64,000 bases of DNA from Rhodococcus yunnanensis NBRC 103083 (GTDB lineage: Bacteria; Actinomycetota; Actinomycetes; Mycobacteriales; Mycobacteriaceae). Position numbers and translations under genes: made by a program. Numbering within the stretch: the stretch's first letter is position 1; each line of letters starts with the position of its first letter. The DNA lies in assembly GCF_001895005.1 (NCBI RefSeq), contig NZ_BCXH01000011.1, positions 62,001 through 126,000 of the forward strand. Reading direction: 5' to 3'. The notes beneath the pieces are model-generated. The model was given only the letters and a program-made list of their open reading frames with translations. It was not told the origin of the DNA and made no database searches. Shown piece after piece: positions 1-8,950 of this stretch.

Positions 1-1712
1 AACAGAATCGTGAACATCAGGATCGGCACCCAGCTGGATACGGGTACGGCATGGGGTAGTCCGAGTAGGGCTGCGCCCCAACCCCATTGGAACACCACAA
101 CCATCACGCCGTATGCGGCTGCAACCGACAGCAGATTCATCGCCGCGGCCTTCAGTGCGACGACGACCGAGCGGAACACTGCCGTCAACAACACGACCGA
201 CAGTGCGACGACGAATGCGATGACGAGCCAGATGCGGTCGGCGACCTTGTCGGTGATATCCGAGAAGATCGGCGTGACACCGGTGGCGATGACGCCGTCC
301 GGCAGAATATTTGCTCGAAGATGTTGGAGCACAGCGACTGTCGCCTCGTCGCTCGGTCCGGTGGTGGGCTCGAACATGATTACCGCGGTGTCACCCGCTG
401 CATTCGTCATCGGAGGACTCACCACCGCGATTCCCTCCTCGCGGGCGAGTTGTGCGGTCACGACGTCGGGTGAGACTCGTGAAAGGTCCACTGCCAGCAT
501 GAAAGGCCCGTTGGCGCCTGGCCCGTATTCGGCCCCGATCAGGTCGTACGCCAGCCGGGTGGTGTTCGACGTCGGTTGAGTGCCTGCGTTCTGCGGCCAC
601 ATCCGCATCTCGAGAACGGGTGCTGCGAGTACGGCCAGCACCATCAGCGCGGCGAGCGTCCAGGCGACGGGTCTGCGGCACACCATTCGAGCCCACCGCT
701 CGGTACGGGACGGCCCGGTGGCCGCCGAGGTCTTCTTCCGGAGCACTCGCGTTCCCGCCAGTGCGCACAGTGCAGGCACGAGCGTGATCGAGGTCAGCAT
801 CACCGATCCGACGACGGCGAGCGTGGCGTACCCCATCGACGCGTAGACCGGCAATCCGGCCAGTTTCAGCCCGAGCAAGCACAGCAACACCGTCGTTCCG
901 GCGAATACGACGGATACTCCTGCGGTGGAGTTCGCATGTGCCGCAGCATCCTTGGAGTCCATGCCCGAACGCAGGCCGTCGGCGAACCGGGTGACGAGCA
1001 GCAACGCGTAGTCGATTCCGACTCCTATGCCGACCATCGTTGCGATCGTCGGAGCCATCGAGGAGATCTCGGTGAACGAGGCGAGCACGGTGACGATGCC
1101 CGATCCGATTCCGACGCCGATGACGGCCACCGCGATGGGCAGTCCCGCCGCGACGGCGGACCCGAAGGCGACCAGCAGGATTGCCAGTGCGACCACGATT
1201 CCGATTCCCTCGGCGACACCGCTCGGCTTGCTGATGTTCTCGGCGACCTGGCCGCCGAGTTCGACCTGTATGCCCTCACGCTCGAGCGGCGCCGTCGCCG
1301 AGCGCAGTGCATCGACGCCGTCGCTGCCGGAGAAGTCGGTCACGGGGATGCGGTACTGGACGGACACGAGTGCGGTGTCGCCGTCGGCGGACATGCGGGC
1401 CGGTGACACCGTTCCGACACCGTCGAGCTGACGCAGCCGGTCCTGTAGACCGGTCAGTAGTGACGGGTCGAGCGGGGAGTCGCTGTGCACCACGACCCGG
1501 GCATCGGTTCCGGCGAGGTCGGGGAATCGCTCGGCGAGCAGATCGCTTCCCGCGATCGATTCGAGTCCTTCGACGTGGTAATTGTCGTGCATCTGGCCGC
1601 CGATCGAGGCGGCGGCTCCGAGCGTCGCCGCGAACAGTACGACCCAGACTGCAATCGTCCGTATTGGGTGAGCAGCGCAGACTGCTCCGAGTCTGCCGAG
1701 CAAGGTACTCAT
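1..1712 (-). CDS. MMPL/RND family transporter, 3' end cut by window edge
   Basis: Proton-driven membrane exporter of the MMPL type, probably moving a lipid or other hydrophobic molecule across the cytoplasmic membrane. The frame stays open to the left edge, leaving about 570 codons. A first membrane helix lies at residues ~19-36, an extracytoplasmic loop follows to ~165, and a helix cluster starts at ~170. It carries the family motif GVGIDYALLLVTRF at ~230-243. A second soluble loop (~375-475) precedes further helices at the edge. The start is the ATG after AAGGAG at good spacing. It lies 41 nt downstream of the SARP gene on the same strand, so the two probably form one transcript and the regulator may control export. 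The substrate is unknown. Confidence 0.9.
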   Translation of the reverse strand, partial: MSTLLGRLGAVCAAHPIRTIAVWVVLFAATLGAAASIGGQMHDNYHVEGLESIAGSDLLAERFPDLAGTDARVVVHSDSPLDPSLLTGLQDRLRQLDGVGTVSPARMSADGDTALVSVQYRIPVTDFSGSDGVDALRSATAPLEREGIQVELGGQVAENISKPSGVAEGIGIVVALAILLVAFGSAVAAGLPIAVAVIGVGIGSGIVTVLASFTEISSMAPTIATMVGIGVGIDYALLLVTRFADGLRSGMDSKDAAAHANSTAGVSVVFAGTTVLLCLLGLKLAGLPVYASMGYATLAVVGSVMLTSITLVPALCALAGTRVLRKKTSAATGPSRTERWARMVCRRPVAWTLAALMVLAVLAAPVLEMRMWPQNAGTQPTSNTTRLAYDLIGAEYGPGANGPFMLAVDLSRVSPDVVTAQLAREEGIAVVSPPMTNAAGDTAVIMFEPTTGPSDEATVAVLQHLRANILPDGVIATGVTPIFSDITDKVADRIWLVIAFVVALSVVLLTAVFRSVVVALKAAAMNLLSVAAAYGVMVVVFQWGWGAALLGLPHAVPVSSWVPILMFTIL

Positions 1713-1753
1713 TCCAGCTCCTTCGGTGTGTGGTGCACACAGCGTGGAGCCGA

Positions 1754-4700
1754 TCACTTGGAGTGTTCTTGTGGCTTTCTAGTAGCGGCTGCGATCCAGT
1801 ACGGGCTGCCCCATGCCCGCGCCAGTGCGATGGCCTCCAGCTGGTGTTCGGCGGCAGAATCGGTATCTCCGAGCGCCGCAGCGAGACGGGCCAGAACGGT
1901 GTCGACGGGTCCTATGACGTACGTGCCGGTGCCCATTCCGGCGAGCTGGCCGGAGAACCTGGACAACGACGAGTACACCTCGGGCGCTTCGTTCAGTTCA
2001 CCGGTCGCCAGCACGGCCATCCCGCGGAGAGCGAGGAACAGCGATTCGAAGAAGTCGTGCCTGATGGGGCCCGCACTGCGACGAACTCGACGAGCCTCGT
2101 CCGTCTTTCCCGTCTCGACGAGAGTCAGCGCGAGAAGGTCGCAGGCAATGGCGGGGTACGCCGAATACAACCGGCGTAGCCCCGGCTCCAATGCAACGAG
2201 ATGCCCGGTGGTCACTGCCGTGGTGACGTAGGCGAGAGAATGGATGGTCTCGGCATTGACCGCGACGCTGCTACGAAGCGCTGCACCGCCGGAATCGAAG
2301 TGCCGGTGAGCTGCATCGATGTCACCGGCGGCATGGGCGAGCATCCCGCGGGACAGGTGGCACGTGGCGAGCGTCTGCTGCCAGCTGTACCGCTCGGCGA
2401 GCGAACTCTCGTTCTCTAGGTGCTCGCGCATCCTGTCGAAGCGGCGCTCGGCGGCGTCGACGAGGAATGCTCCGTGGTGCCCGATCATCGCGAACACCGG
2501 CATGTCGTGGGTGGTTCCGAGTTCGATGAGGTCCAGGCTCAACTGCATTCGCCGCGTCGGATCCAGATCCGGAGGTATCAGATTCCACAGTGCGTTGGAC
2601 GCGAGGCCGAGTATCTCCGGATCGGCCAGCGTGCGCGCCACCGTGTGGGCGTGCTCGGCTGCCTCCATGGCGCGATCGTCGAGCTCACCGCGGATCTCGT
2701 CGACGAGAGCGCAGAGGAGTCGGCAACGGGAGGCGTCGTCGATGTCCTCGCGGGTGAGGGCCCGTTCGATCAGTGCCACCACCCCGGCGTCGTACTCGCC
2801 GTATTCGCGTTTGAGCCACGTCGTCGGTAGTTCGCCTGCGGTGAGGGTGCGGATCAACAGGTCGGTTCGGCCGGTTCCCTCGGCGATCGAGACCGCTTCC
2901 CGACGGGTCCGGGCGGCACCGATGCTCGCCCCTCCGGCGACCTGCGCCGAAATGCGCTGGGACAGTAGTTCGATCTGCTCCTCGACCGATCCGTCCGGCA
3001 GTCGTCGCCACGCGTCGAGAGCAGCGGCGTAGAGGACTGCGGCCGATCCGTGTGCGAAACGTGCGTCGGCTTCGGCCGCTGCTGCGGCGGCGTAGTCGAG
3101 GGTTTTTCGGATATGGGTGGGCCCGGACAGTTGCGCGTAGTGGAATGCGAGCGCCGGAAAGTCCTGGGGTGAACGGTGTTCGAGCACCTCGGCGATTCGG
3201 GCGTGCCAGCGGCGGCGACGTAGGAGGGTCAGGTCGGAGTAGAGGGTGTCGCGCACGAGTACGTGGGTGAACCGGATCCGGGTCGGATCGGTGTCGTCGA
3301 GCAGGCCTGCGACCACGCCGGATTCGAGTGCATCGAGCGCGTGTTCGCTGTCCAGTTCGGCGGCGGCGAGTAAGACGTCCAGATCGGCGTCGCGGCCGAA
3401 GACCGAGGCGAGCCGCAGCATCGAGACCGTCAGTTCGGGAAGCCGAGCGAACCGGCGGCGCAATACGTCTCGAACACCCTCGGGCACTTCGGATTCTGCG
3501 ACCACCGCGCCCTCGCTGCTCAGCAGCAGCGCACTCTCGCGAAGATAGAAGGGATTGCCCGCAGTCCGTTCGGTCAGGGTGAGCATTGTGCTCGGCTCGG
3601 GCACCAGCCCGGATACCGACTGCACGAGTTCGGCGGCTTCGTCGTCCGTCAAGCCCGTCAGTCGAAGCCTGGTCGGTGACAACGGTGCGAGTGCGGCAAG
3701 CGCATCTCGTTGCGGGGCGTCGATCTCGTCCGGCCGATAGCCGCCGAGAATCCGCAGCGAGCGCGATGATTCGTGGGCGATGGCGACGAGCAGTGCCAGA
3801 GTCTCGGGATCCGCTCGGTGCAGGTCGTCGAGAACGATCGCGACAGGTCCGAGCGCGGCCACCCCGGACAGGTACTCGACGACGGCCCGCTGGACCAGGA
3901 AGCGGCTGCCCGGTGCCGTCGCGGGAGCGTCGCCCAGCAGTGGCGCCAGCGCATCGGCGTGGCAGCTCGGGGCCACACGGGAGGTGGCCGCGCGCAGGAT
4001 CTCCGTCCATGCCCACGCGGGCGGAGCCCCGTCGGCCTCCGGGCATCGCCCGAGAAGGCAGGTCCAACCATCGGATTCGAGTAGTCCGATCGACGCCGCG
4101 AGCAGCGCCGTCTTGCCCGAACCCGCCTCGCCTGCAACGAGAACGATCGACGACGCGGGGTCGGTGAGACTTCGGAGCTCGTCGGCGCGCCCGACGAAGT
4201 TCGTCACCGCAGCTGCAGGCGTGTGCTGCTCGACGACGGGAGCAGGGCGCGGCAATGCAACTCGGTGCGAGAGAACAGCGGCCTCGAGTTCGACGAGTGC
4301 GGGCCCGGGATCGAGTCCGAGCTCGTCGCCGAGCGTCGTGCGTGCCCGGCGCAGCGCGGTGAGTGCATCGGCTTGTCTACCACTCGAATACAGGGCCAGA
4401 GCCAGTAGCCGCCAGCTTTCCTCGCGCAGTGGATGTTCACGGGTGAGAGTCGTCGCGTCCAGCACCGCGTCCGAGGCGTGTCCGCAGTCCAGAGTGGCAC
4501 CGACGAGCCGTTCCCTCGCGACGGTCCGCAGTTCGTTCAGCCGGGCGATCTCCGCCTGCGCCCACGGCGCGGACGACACCTCGCCGTACGCGTCGCCGCG
4601 CCACAGGCGAAGAGCCTCGTCCAACAGGCGGCGGCGGCCGGTTGCATCGGTGTCGGCGGCGGCCTGGCGGACGAGAGATTCGAAGTGCCATGCGTCGACG

Positions 4701-5002
4701 GACTCGACCGGAAGTCGGACCGCGTAACCGGGGGCCTTGCTGACCAGGATCGACGACGGCGTCCTCGGCGCACGATCGGGTTCGAGGACTCGACGCAGAT
4801 TCGAGATGTAGGCCTGCAGTGCACCTGTCGCGCGGGCGGGCGGTTCGCCGTTCCACAGATCGTCGGTGAGCCTGTCGACCGAGACGACGTCGCCGCGTGC
4901 GATGAGCAGGATGGCGAGAACGCCGCGCTGCCGGGGGCCACCGAGATCGATGGGCCCCGATGGGCTTTGCGCACTCGTCGCACCGAGAACTGTCACCTGC
5001 AC
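1754..5002 (-). CDS. SARP/AfsR-type transcriptional regulator with BTAD and AAA-ATPase domains
   Basis: Large (1082 aa) regulator. The N-terminal ~95 residues form an OmpR-like winged helix (RQRGVLAILL, DDLWNGEPPARA, LQAYISNLRRVLEP), and ~100-245 is the bacterial transcriptional activation domain ending GLDPGPALVELEAAVL. A P-loop ATPase follows: Walker A GEAGSGKTALL at ~291-301, Walker B-like VAIVLDDLHRADPETLALL further on. The C-terminal half is helical and TPR-like, as in AfsR/LuxR-type STAND regulators. SARPs usually activate secondary metabolism, but no biosynthetic cluster is visible here. It precedes the MMPL exporter gene and is divergent from the hemerythrin gene. The start is GTG; an in-frame GTG two codons later (QVTVLG) is possible. 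Confidence 0.9.
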   Translation of the reverse strand: MQVTVLGATSAQSPSGPIDLGGPRQRGVLAILLIARGDVVSVDRLTDDLWNGEPPARATGALQAYISNLRRVLEPDRAPRTPSSILVSKAPGYAVRLPVESVDAWHFESLVRQAAADTDATGRRRLLDEALRLWRGDAYGEVSSAPWAQAEIARLNELRTVARERLVGATLDCGHASDAVLDATTLTREHPLREESWRLLALALYSSGRQADALTALRRARTTLGDELGLDPGPALVELEAAVLSHRVALPRPAPVVEQHTPAAAVTNFVGRADELRSLTDPASSIVLVAGEAGSGKTALLAASIGLLESDGWTCLLGRCPEADGAPPAWAWTEILRAATSRVAPSCHADALAPLLGDAPATAPGSRFLVQRAVVEYLSGVAALGPVAIVLDDLHRADPETLALLVAIAHESSRSLRILGGYRPDEIDAPQRDALAALAPLSPTRLRLTGLTDDEAAELVQSVSGLVPEPSTMLTLTERTAGNPFYLRESALLLSSEGAVVAESEVPEGVRDVLRRRFARLPELTVSMLRLASVFGRDADLDVLLAAAELDSEHALDALESGVVAGLLDDTDPTRIRFTHVLVRDTLYSDLTLLRRRRWHARIAEVLEHRSPQDFPALAFHYAQLSGPTHIRKTLDYAAAAAAEADARFAHGSAAVLYAAALDAWRRLPDGSVEEQIELLSQRISAQVAGGASIGAARTRREAVSIAEGTGRTDLLIRTLTAGELPTTWLKREYGEYDAGVVALIERALTREDIDDASRCRLLCALVDEIRGELDDRAMEAAEHAHTVARTLADPEILGLASNALWNLIPPDLDPTRRMQLSLDLIELGTTHDMPVFAMIGHHGAFLVDAAERRFDRMREHLENESSLAERYSWQQTLATCHLSRGMLAHAAGDIDAAHRHFDSGGAALRSSVAVNAETIHSLAYVTTAVTTGHLVALEPGLRRLYSAYPAIACDLLALTLVETGKTDEARRVRRSAGPIRHDFFESLFLALRGMAVLATGELNEAPEVYSSLSRFSGQLAGMGTGTYVIGPVDTVLARLAAALGDTDSAAEHQLEAIALARAWGSPYWIAAATRKPQEHSK

Positions 5003-5067
5003 GCGAACAGCGTAGATGGCTAGCGGGCTACAAGTGGATTACTAGAGCCCCACGTCATCGTCGTTCC

Positions 5068-5742
5068 ATGACAACAACACGACACTCCACCCGACCCGAC
5101 ACCAGGAACATGGTGATCATCCACCAGTGCTTCCGCACACAGTTCGCGGCGCTGCCGTCGCTCGTACGCTCGGTTCCCGACGGCGACGCCGTGCGGGCCG
5201 GTGTTCTCGTCGACTTCATGGGCGAACTGACGACGGCATTGCACTATCACCACGTGGGCGAGGACGAGGCCATGTGGCCGCTGCTTCTCGAACGACTCGA
5301 CGGGGACACGTCGAACATTCTGGAAATGGAAGAGCAGCACGAGCGGATCGGTGAACTGATCGACCGGGCGCTGGCGCAGGCGTCGGCGTTTCGTACGTCG
5401 GCCCGCGATCACCGAGGAGAACTCCTCGCCGCGACGCTGGCGGAACTGTCCATCGCGTTGAACGAGCATCTCGACGAGGAGGAAGCGGTGGCGCTGCCGC
5501 TGGTGGAGGAGCTTCTCTCGGTCGAGGAATGGGCGCACATCGCAGAGATCGGCCATGCATCGATTCCGAAGGACCGGATGCTGGTGATTCTGGGCTACAT
5601 CCTGCTGAGCGCGTCACCGCCGCAGCGTGAGTTCTTTCTGGCGCAGAGCCCGCTCATGGCTCGGATCGTGTGGAAACTGATGGGCAGGCGCACGTTCGAG
5701 GCCGACTACCGCCGGGTGTACGGCCATCCGCCCACCGGCTGA
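5068..5742 (+). CDS. hemerythrin domain-containing protein
   Basis: Predicted cytoplasmic four-helix di-iron protein of 224 aa. Hemerythrin-type His/Glu ligand motifs are seen in order: IIHQCFRTQF, LHYHHVGEDEAMWP, EEQHERIGELI and LNEHLDEEEAVALPLVEELL. Family members bind O2 or NO or act in redox sensing; the ligand here cannot be predicted. The ATG at MTTTRH was chosen because upstream in-frame codons fall in the start region of the divergent SARP gene. Only 65 bp separate the two starts, so the promoters overlap. Convergent with the SRPBCC gene downstream. Confidence 0.85.
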   Translation: MTTTRHSTRPDTRNMVIIHQCFRTQFAALPSLVRSVPDGDAVRAGVLVDFMGELTTALHYHHVGEDEAMWPLLLERLDGDTSNILEMEEQHERIGELIDRALAQASAFRTSARDHRGELLAATLAELSIALNEHLDEEEAVALPLVEELLSVEEWAHIAEIGHASIPKDRMLVILGYILLSASPPQREFFLAQSPLMARIVWKLMGRRTFEADYRRVYGHPPTG

Positions 5743-5808
5743 GCACGAGGTCCCCGCCGGAATCGGTGCAGTTGCCGGATCGAATTCGCCGGCACCTGCA
5801 CCGATCGG

Positions 5809-6297
5809 TCAGACCGTCGCGGACGCGGCTTCCTTGTCGAGCTCGCGTGCAATTGCAGCGTGGTAGGCGTCGATCTTCGTCGGATTGACGACGCGGAAGA
5901 ACTCGTCGGGGAACGGTGCATCCCGGTACGCCTCGATCGTCATGGTCCTGGTGAACAGCGTGACATCGTGTCCGGGCCTGGTGAATTCGTAGGACACGGT
6001 CATCCGTCCTTCGAACCCTCCGCTACCGTCCGACCCGTGCCCGAGCAGGCCGACCGAGGTGAACACGAAGATCCTCGGCCGAGCTGCGATCGCCAGCTGC
6101 CACGTGAACACCGCTTCGCTGTTGGCGCCCGCTTCTTCCCAGGTGTCCCCGATCTTCAGCGGAACCGACGGCAGATTTCCGATGTGGCGAGTGCCCGGGT
6201 ACGCCTTCACCCAGTTGGACGGATTGCTCACGAAGTCGTAGACCACCTCCGCGGGCTGCGAGAAGGTGGTTGCCGAGGATGTCGTGACGATACCCAT
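5809..6297 (-). CDS. SRPBCC (START/polyketide cyclase-like) family protein
   Basis: Small soluble protein of 162 aa with the SRPBCC fold pattern: N-terminal strand then PAEVVYDFVSNPSNWVKAYPGT, central strands (IGDTWEEAG, TVSYEFTRPGHDVTLFTRTMTIEAY) and a C-terminal helix. The family binds hydrophobic ligands; CoxG-type members accompany MoxR/VWA pairs in carbon monoxide dehydrogenase operons. It lies 60 nt after the aldehyde dehydrogenase gene on the same strand and is probably the last gene of the 5.8-13.1 kb catabolic block. The ligand is unknown. The ATG is clear, with an AAGGAGCG ribosome binding site. Confidence 0.8.
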   Translation of the reverse strand: MGIVTTSSATTFSQPAEVVYDFVSNPSNWVKAYPGTRHIGNLPSVPLKIGDTWEEAGANSEAVFTWQLAIAARPRIFVFTSVGLLGHGSDGSGGFEGRMTVSYEFTRPGHDVTLFTRTMTIEAYRDAPFPDEFFRVVNPTKIDAYHAAIARELDKEAASATV

Positions 6298-6357
6298 GTT
6301 TTTTCGCTCCTTGCTTCGACCACCGATGGACAGCGGTCGCTCTGGTGTTGGGATGAA

Positions 6358-7755
6358 TTAGCGTGCGGTGTAGACGACATGCGGTTCGGAGAACGAGTGC
6401 AGGCCCCAATGTCCGCCTTCGACTCCGAGGCCACTCCACTTGGCACCGCCGAACGGCTGCCCTGGCGTCACGATGGTGTGACTGTTCACCCAGGTCGTCC
6501 CGGCTTCGAGACGAGGCGCCAATTGTTGTGCGGCAGTGACGTCCGCGGACCAGATGGACGATCCGAGGCCGTAGTGCGAGGCGTTCGCGCGCGCGATCGC
6601 CTCGTCCACCGTCCTGTACGGGATGACCGGCATCACCGGGCCGAATTGTTCTTCGTCCACCACGCGGGTGCCGTCGGAGACGTTCGCCAGGATGGTGGGT
6701 TCGTAGAAGTAGCCTTCGGTTCCCCACCTTTTTCCGCCGCTGACGACCTGTGCCCCTGATCGCACCGCGTCGTCGACGAGTTCGCTGACTCGATCGAGCT
6801 GCATCGCGTTGTTGAGGGGACCGTGCGTGGTTCCTTCGGCGTCGCCTGCGCCGAGCACCACTCCGCGTGCGCACTCGGCGAGGGCGTCGATCATCTGCGA
6901 GTACATCGACTCGTGCACGTAGGTGCGTTTGACGGCCACGCAGATCTGCCCGTTGTTGGCCAATGCCGAGCCGAACAGCCGGGGAGCCACCGTGGACACG
7001 TCGGCGTCCGGCAGCACGATGGCAGCATCGTTTCCACCGAGTTCGAGAGTGACTCGTTTGAGGTCTTCGGCGGCGAGCGCTGCGACCTTCTTGCCGGTCG
7101 CGGTCGAACCGGTGAAACTGATCTTCCGAACGAGCGGGTGGGACGCCAGACGGGAGCCGAGCGGGTCCTCGCCGGTGATCACGCTCAAAACGCCGGGAGG
7201 AAAGACGCCGCTGAGCACGTCGGCCATGGCGAGTGTCGTCAACGGCGTGAACGGCGACGGTTTGACCACCACGGTGTTGCCTGCGCGCAATGCGGGTGCA
7301 ATCTTCCACAGCGACAACGCGATCGGAAAGTTCCACGGGGTAATCGCTGCAACGGGGCCGAGAGGGCGTCGAAGAACCTCGACATGCGCGCTGTCGTCGT
7401 CCTGGATGACCTGCGGTGCATCCTCGATCTGGGCGAAGTAGTTCAACCAGTGCGCGCCGGTGTGGATCTCCAGCACGGCCTCGCGGATCGGTTTGCCCTG
7501 TTCCTTGCTGAGTGTCACGGCCAGCTGCTGGGCTGCGCCCGCAAGCGCTGCCGAGGCCTTACCCAGCGCGCTGCGCCGGAAATCCTCGTCGCGTGACCAG
7601 TCGGGGAACGCATCGTGTGCTGCCTGGACGACGGCATCGAGATGTTCCGCGGAAGAACTGGGCGCGTACGCGAACGGTTGGCCGGTCGCCGGGTTGGTCA
7701 CCGCGAACGTATCGGAACTCGCGCTCGGCACACCGGCTTCGAAGTCGACGGACAT
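6358..7755 (-). CDS. NAD(P)+-dependent aldehyde dehydrogenase
   Basis: Oxidises an aldehyde to the acid with NAD(P)+. The 465 aa protein is near family length and carries the Rossmann motif FTGSTATGKKV, the catalytic-glutamate motif LELGGNDAAIVL and the catalytic cysteine in NNGQICVAVKRTYVH. It also has PWNFPIALSLWKIAPALRAG and a C-terminal QPFGGAKWSGLGVEGG. The chosen ATG (MSVDFEAG) follows GAAGGAG; a longer in-frame start at 7902 would add 49 low-complexity residues and is unlikely. The position beside alcohol-dehydrogenase-like SDRs suggests it takes the aldehyde they produce. The substrate is not predictable. Confidence 0.93.
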   Translation of the reverse strand: MSVDFEAGVPSASSDTFAVTNPATGQPFAYAPSSSAEHLDAVVQAAHDAFPDWSRDEDFRRSALGKASAALAGAAQQLAVTLSKEQGKPIREAVLEIHTGAHWLNYFAQIEDAPQVIQDDDSAHVEVLRRPLGPVAAITPWNFPIALSLWKIAPALRAGNTVVVKPSPFTPLTTLAMADVLSGVFPPGVLSVITGEDPLGSRLASHPLVRKISFTGSTATGKKVAALAAEDLKRVTLELGGNDAAIVLPDADVSTVAPRLFGSALANNGQICVAVKRTYVHESMYSQMIDALAECARGVVLGAGDAEGTTHGPLNNAMQLDRVSELVDDAVRSGAQVVSGGKRWGTEGYFYEPTILANVSDGTRVVDEEQFGPVMPVIPYRTVDEAIARANASHYGLGSSIWSADVTAAQQLAPRLEAGTTWVNSHTIVTPGQPFGGAKWSGLGVEGGHWGLHSFSEPHVVYTAR

Positions 7756-7956
7756 TGTTCTCGCTCCTTCTTGCACAGGGTCGGGCTGGACAGGCCGGTA
7801 CGAGTCGATACGGTTCGGGCGGAACCGCACAGACCCCTCGCCCGTGCGCGACCGATTCGTTGTGAGGTTACCCACGAAACGCGGAAAGCCCCCCGGTTTC
7901 ATTGATATTAATCATTTTGACTCAGAAGTCGAGGATCGCCGAGATAATCGAGCCGG

Positions 7957-8637
7957 TCACTCTCCGAAGATCGCACTCAACGCAGGACCCACGTCGCGGT
8001 AGGTTCGCACCGTGCGGATGCGACCGCGTCCGATTCGAGCCAGGTCACGCCCGAGATCCGGGTCGTTCTCGCCCGAGGTGTCCAGCAGAACGTCCAACCG
8101 AGGGATGCTCGCCGCGGTATATCGCGGATCCGGCCCGGCGTTGTGGACGCAGTCGGACAGCAGCAGTACCCGGCGGTCTCGCGAGGACACACCGCGGAGC
8201 AGTCCGGCGGCAGTCTCGAGCGCGAACTGGACGTTGGTCAAACCGCGGGCGGGGATACGCAACACCGTGTCGAGGATTCCGAGCGGGGTCATCGGATCGC
8301 CGAAGCGGGTCAGTACTGCTGCATCCGACCAGAATGCGACGACGGCAAGATCGTCCATGTTCAGCTCGCCTGCCAGCGCGCCGACCGTCGCCGCCGCGGT
8401 CCGCACTCGTTCGCCCTTCATCGAACCCGAGATGTCGACGACCAACACGATCGATCTCTTGGTGTGCAACCGTTCTCGTACGACGATGTCGTCGTCCTCG
8501 GGCAGCGGATTCGCCGCGAGCACATCGATGGTCCGGTCCATGTCGATCTCGTCGGACCCGTCGCGGTAGCGCAGCGACGTCAGATCGCCGATCCCTCGGC
8601 GGGCGCGGGAGTCCCGGCGTGGGCGTCGTACGGCCAA
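7957..8637 (-). CDS. VWA domain protein partnered with MoxR ATPase; 5' end uncertain
   Basis: Von Willebrand A domain protein with a complete MIDAS: DISGSMKG (DxSxS), a threonine in RGLTNVQFAL and an aspartate in LLLSDCVHNAG. MoxR ATPases and VWA proteins act as pairs in chaperone-like assembly or metal insertion (CoxD/CoxE, GvpN, RavA/ViaA). The first standard start in frame is TTG at 8637, giving 226 aa. However, the same frame is open without a start for a further ~103 codons up to the MoxR stop, and the basic stretch just upstream reads like part of this protein. The true N-terminus is therefore probably displaced by a frame change (see the entry at 8638-8950). The last ~190 residues are reliable. 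Confidence 0.75.
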   Translation of the reverse strand: MAVRRPRRDSRARRGIGDLTSLRYRDGSDEIDMDRTIDVLAANPLPEDDDIVVRERLHTKRSIVLVVDISGSMKGERVRTAAATVGALAGELNMDDLAVVAFWSDAAVLTRFGDPMTPLGILDTVLRIPARGLTNVQFALETAAGLLRGVSSRDRRVLLLSDCVHNAGPDPRYTAASIPRLDVLLDTSGENDPDLGRDLARIGRGRIRTVRTYRDVGPALSAIFGE

Positions 8638-8950
8638 GCGGGCAGCGATCTTTCGCGCGCGAGCCCGGGTGGCGGCGTCGGCGCTCGATTCGACGTCGGT
8701 GGCCTCGTCCAGTGAGATGATCTCGGCCGATTCGTCGGTGAATCCGGGCGCCGACGGATTGTTCTCCCCGCTCGCCTTGCCCTTCCTGCTTCGGCCGTCG
8801 ACGAGCAGGACGGCCCCGCTGCCGCCGGGCTTGAACAGCGACGGCGATTCGGTGAGCTGTTTCGGCTTGCGCCGCAGCGGTTTCAGAGTTCCGGGCGCCT
8901 TACCGGTACCGGGCTTCCGGACCGGCGAGTCGGCTGCGACGGCTCTTCAA
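8638..8950 (-). other. Probable N-terminal part of the VWA gene, frame-disrupted
   Basis: Immediately after the MoxR TGA the same frame runs open for ~103 codons into the VWA domain, with no ATG, GTG or TTG until 8637. A TTG at 8948-8950 overlaps the MoxR stop as TTGA, the same kind of coupling as the two ATGA junctions upstream in this operon. Its frame reads LKSRRSRLAGPEARYR and hits TAA at 8900-8902. Moving from that frame to the VWA frame needs a +1 shift or removal of one base within 8900-8950. This may be a sequencing or assembly error, a real mutation, or programmed frameshifting. Confidence 0.5.

Noticed and set aside
8947..8949. TGA read as selenocysteine to fuse MoxR and VWA into one protein
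   Set aside because: MoxR ends naturally here, a TTGA coupling start is present, and I see no clear SECIS-like hairpin; a frame change is simpler.
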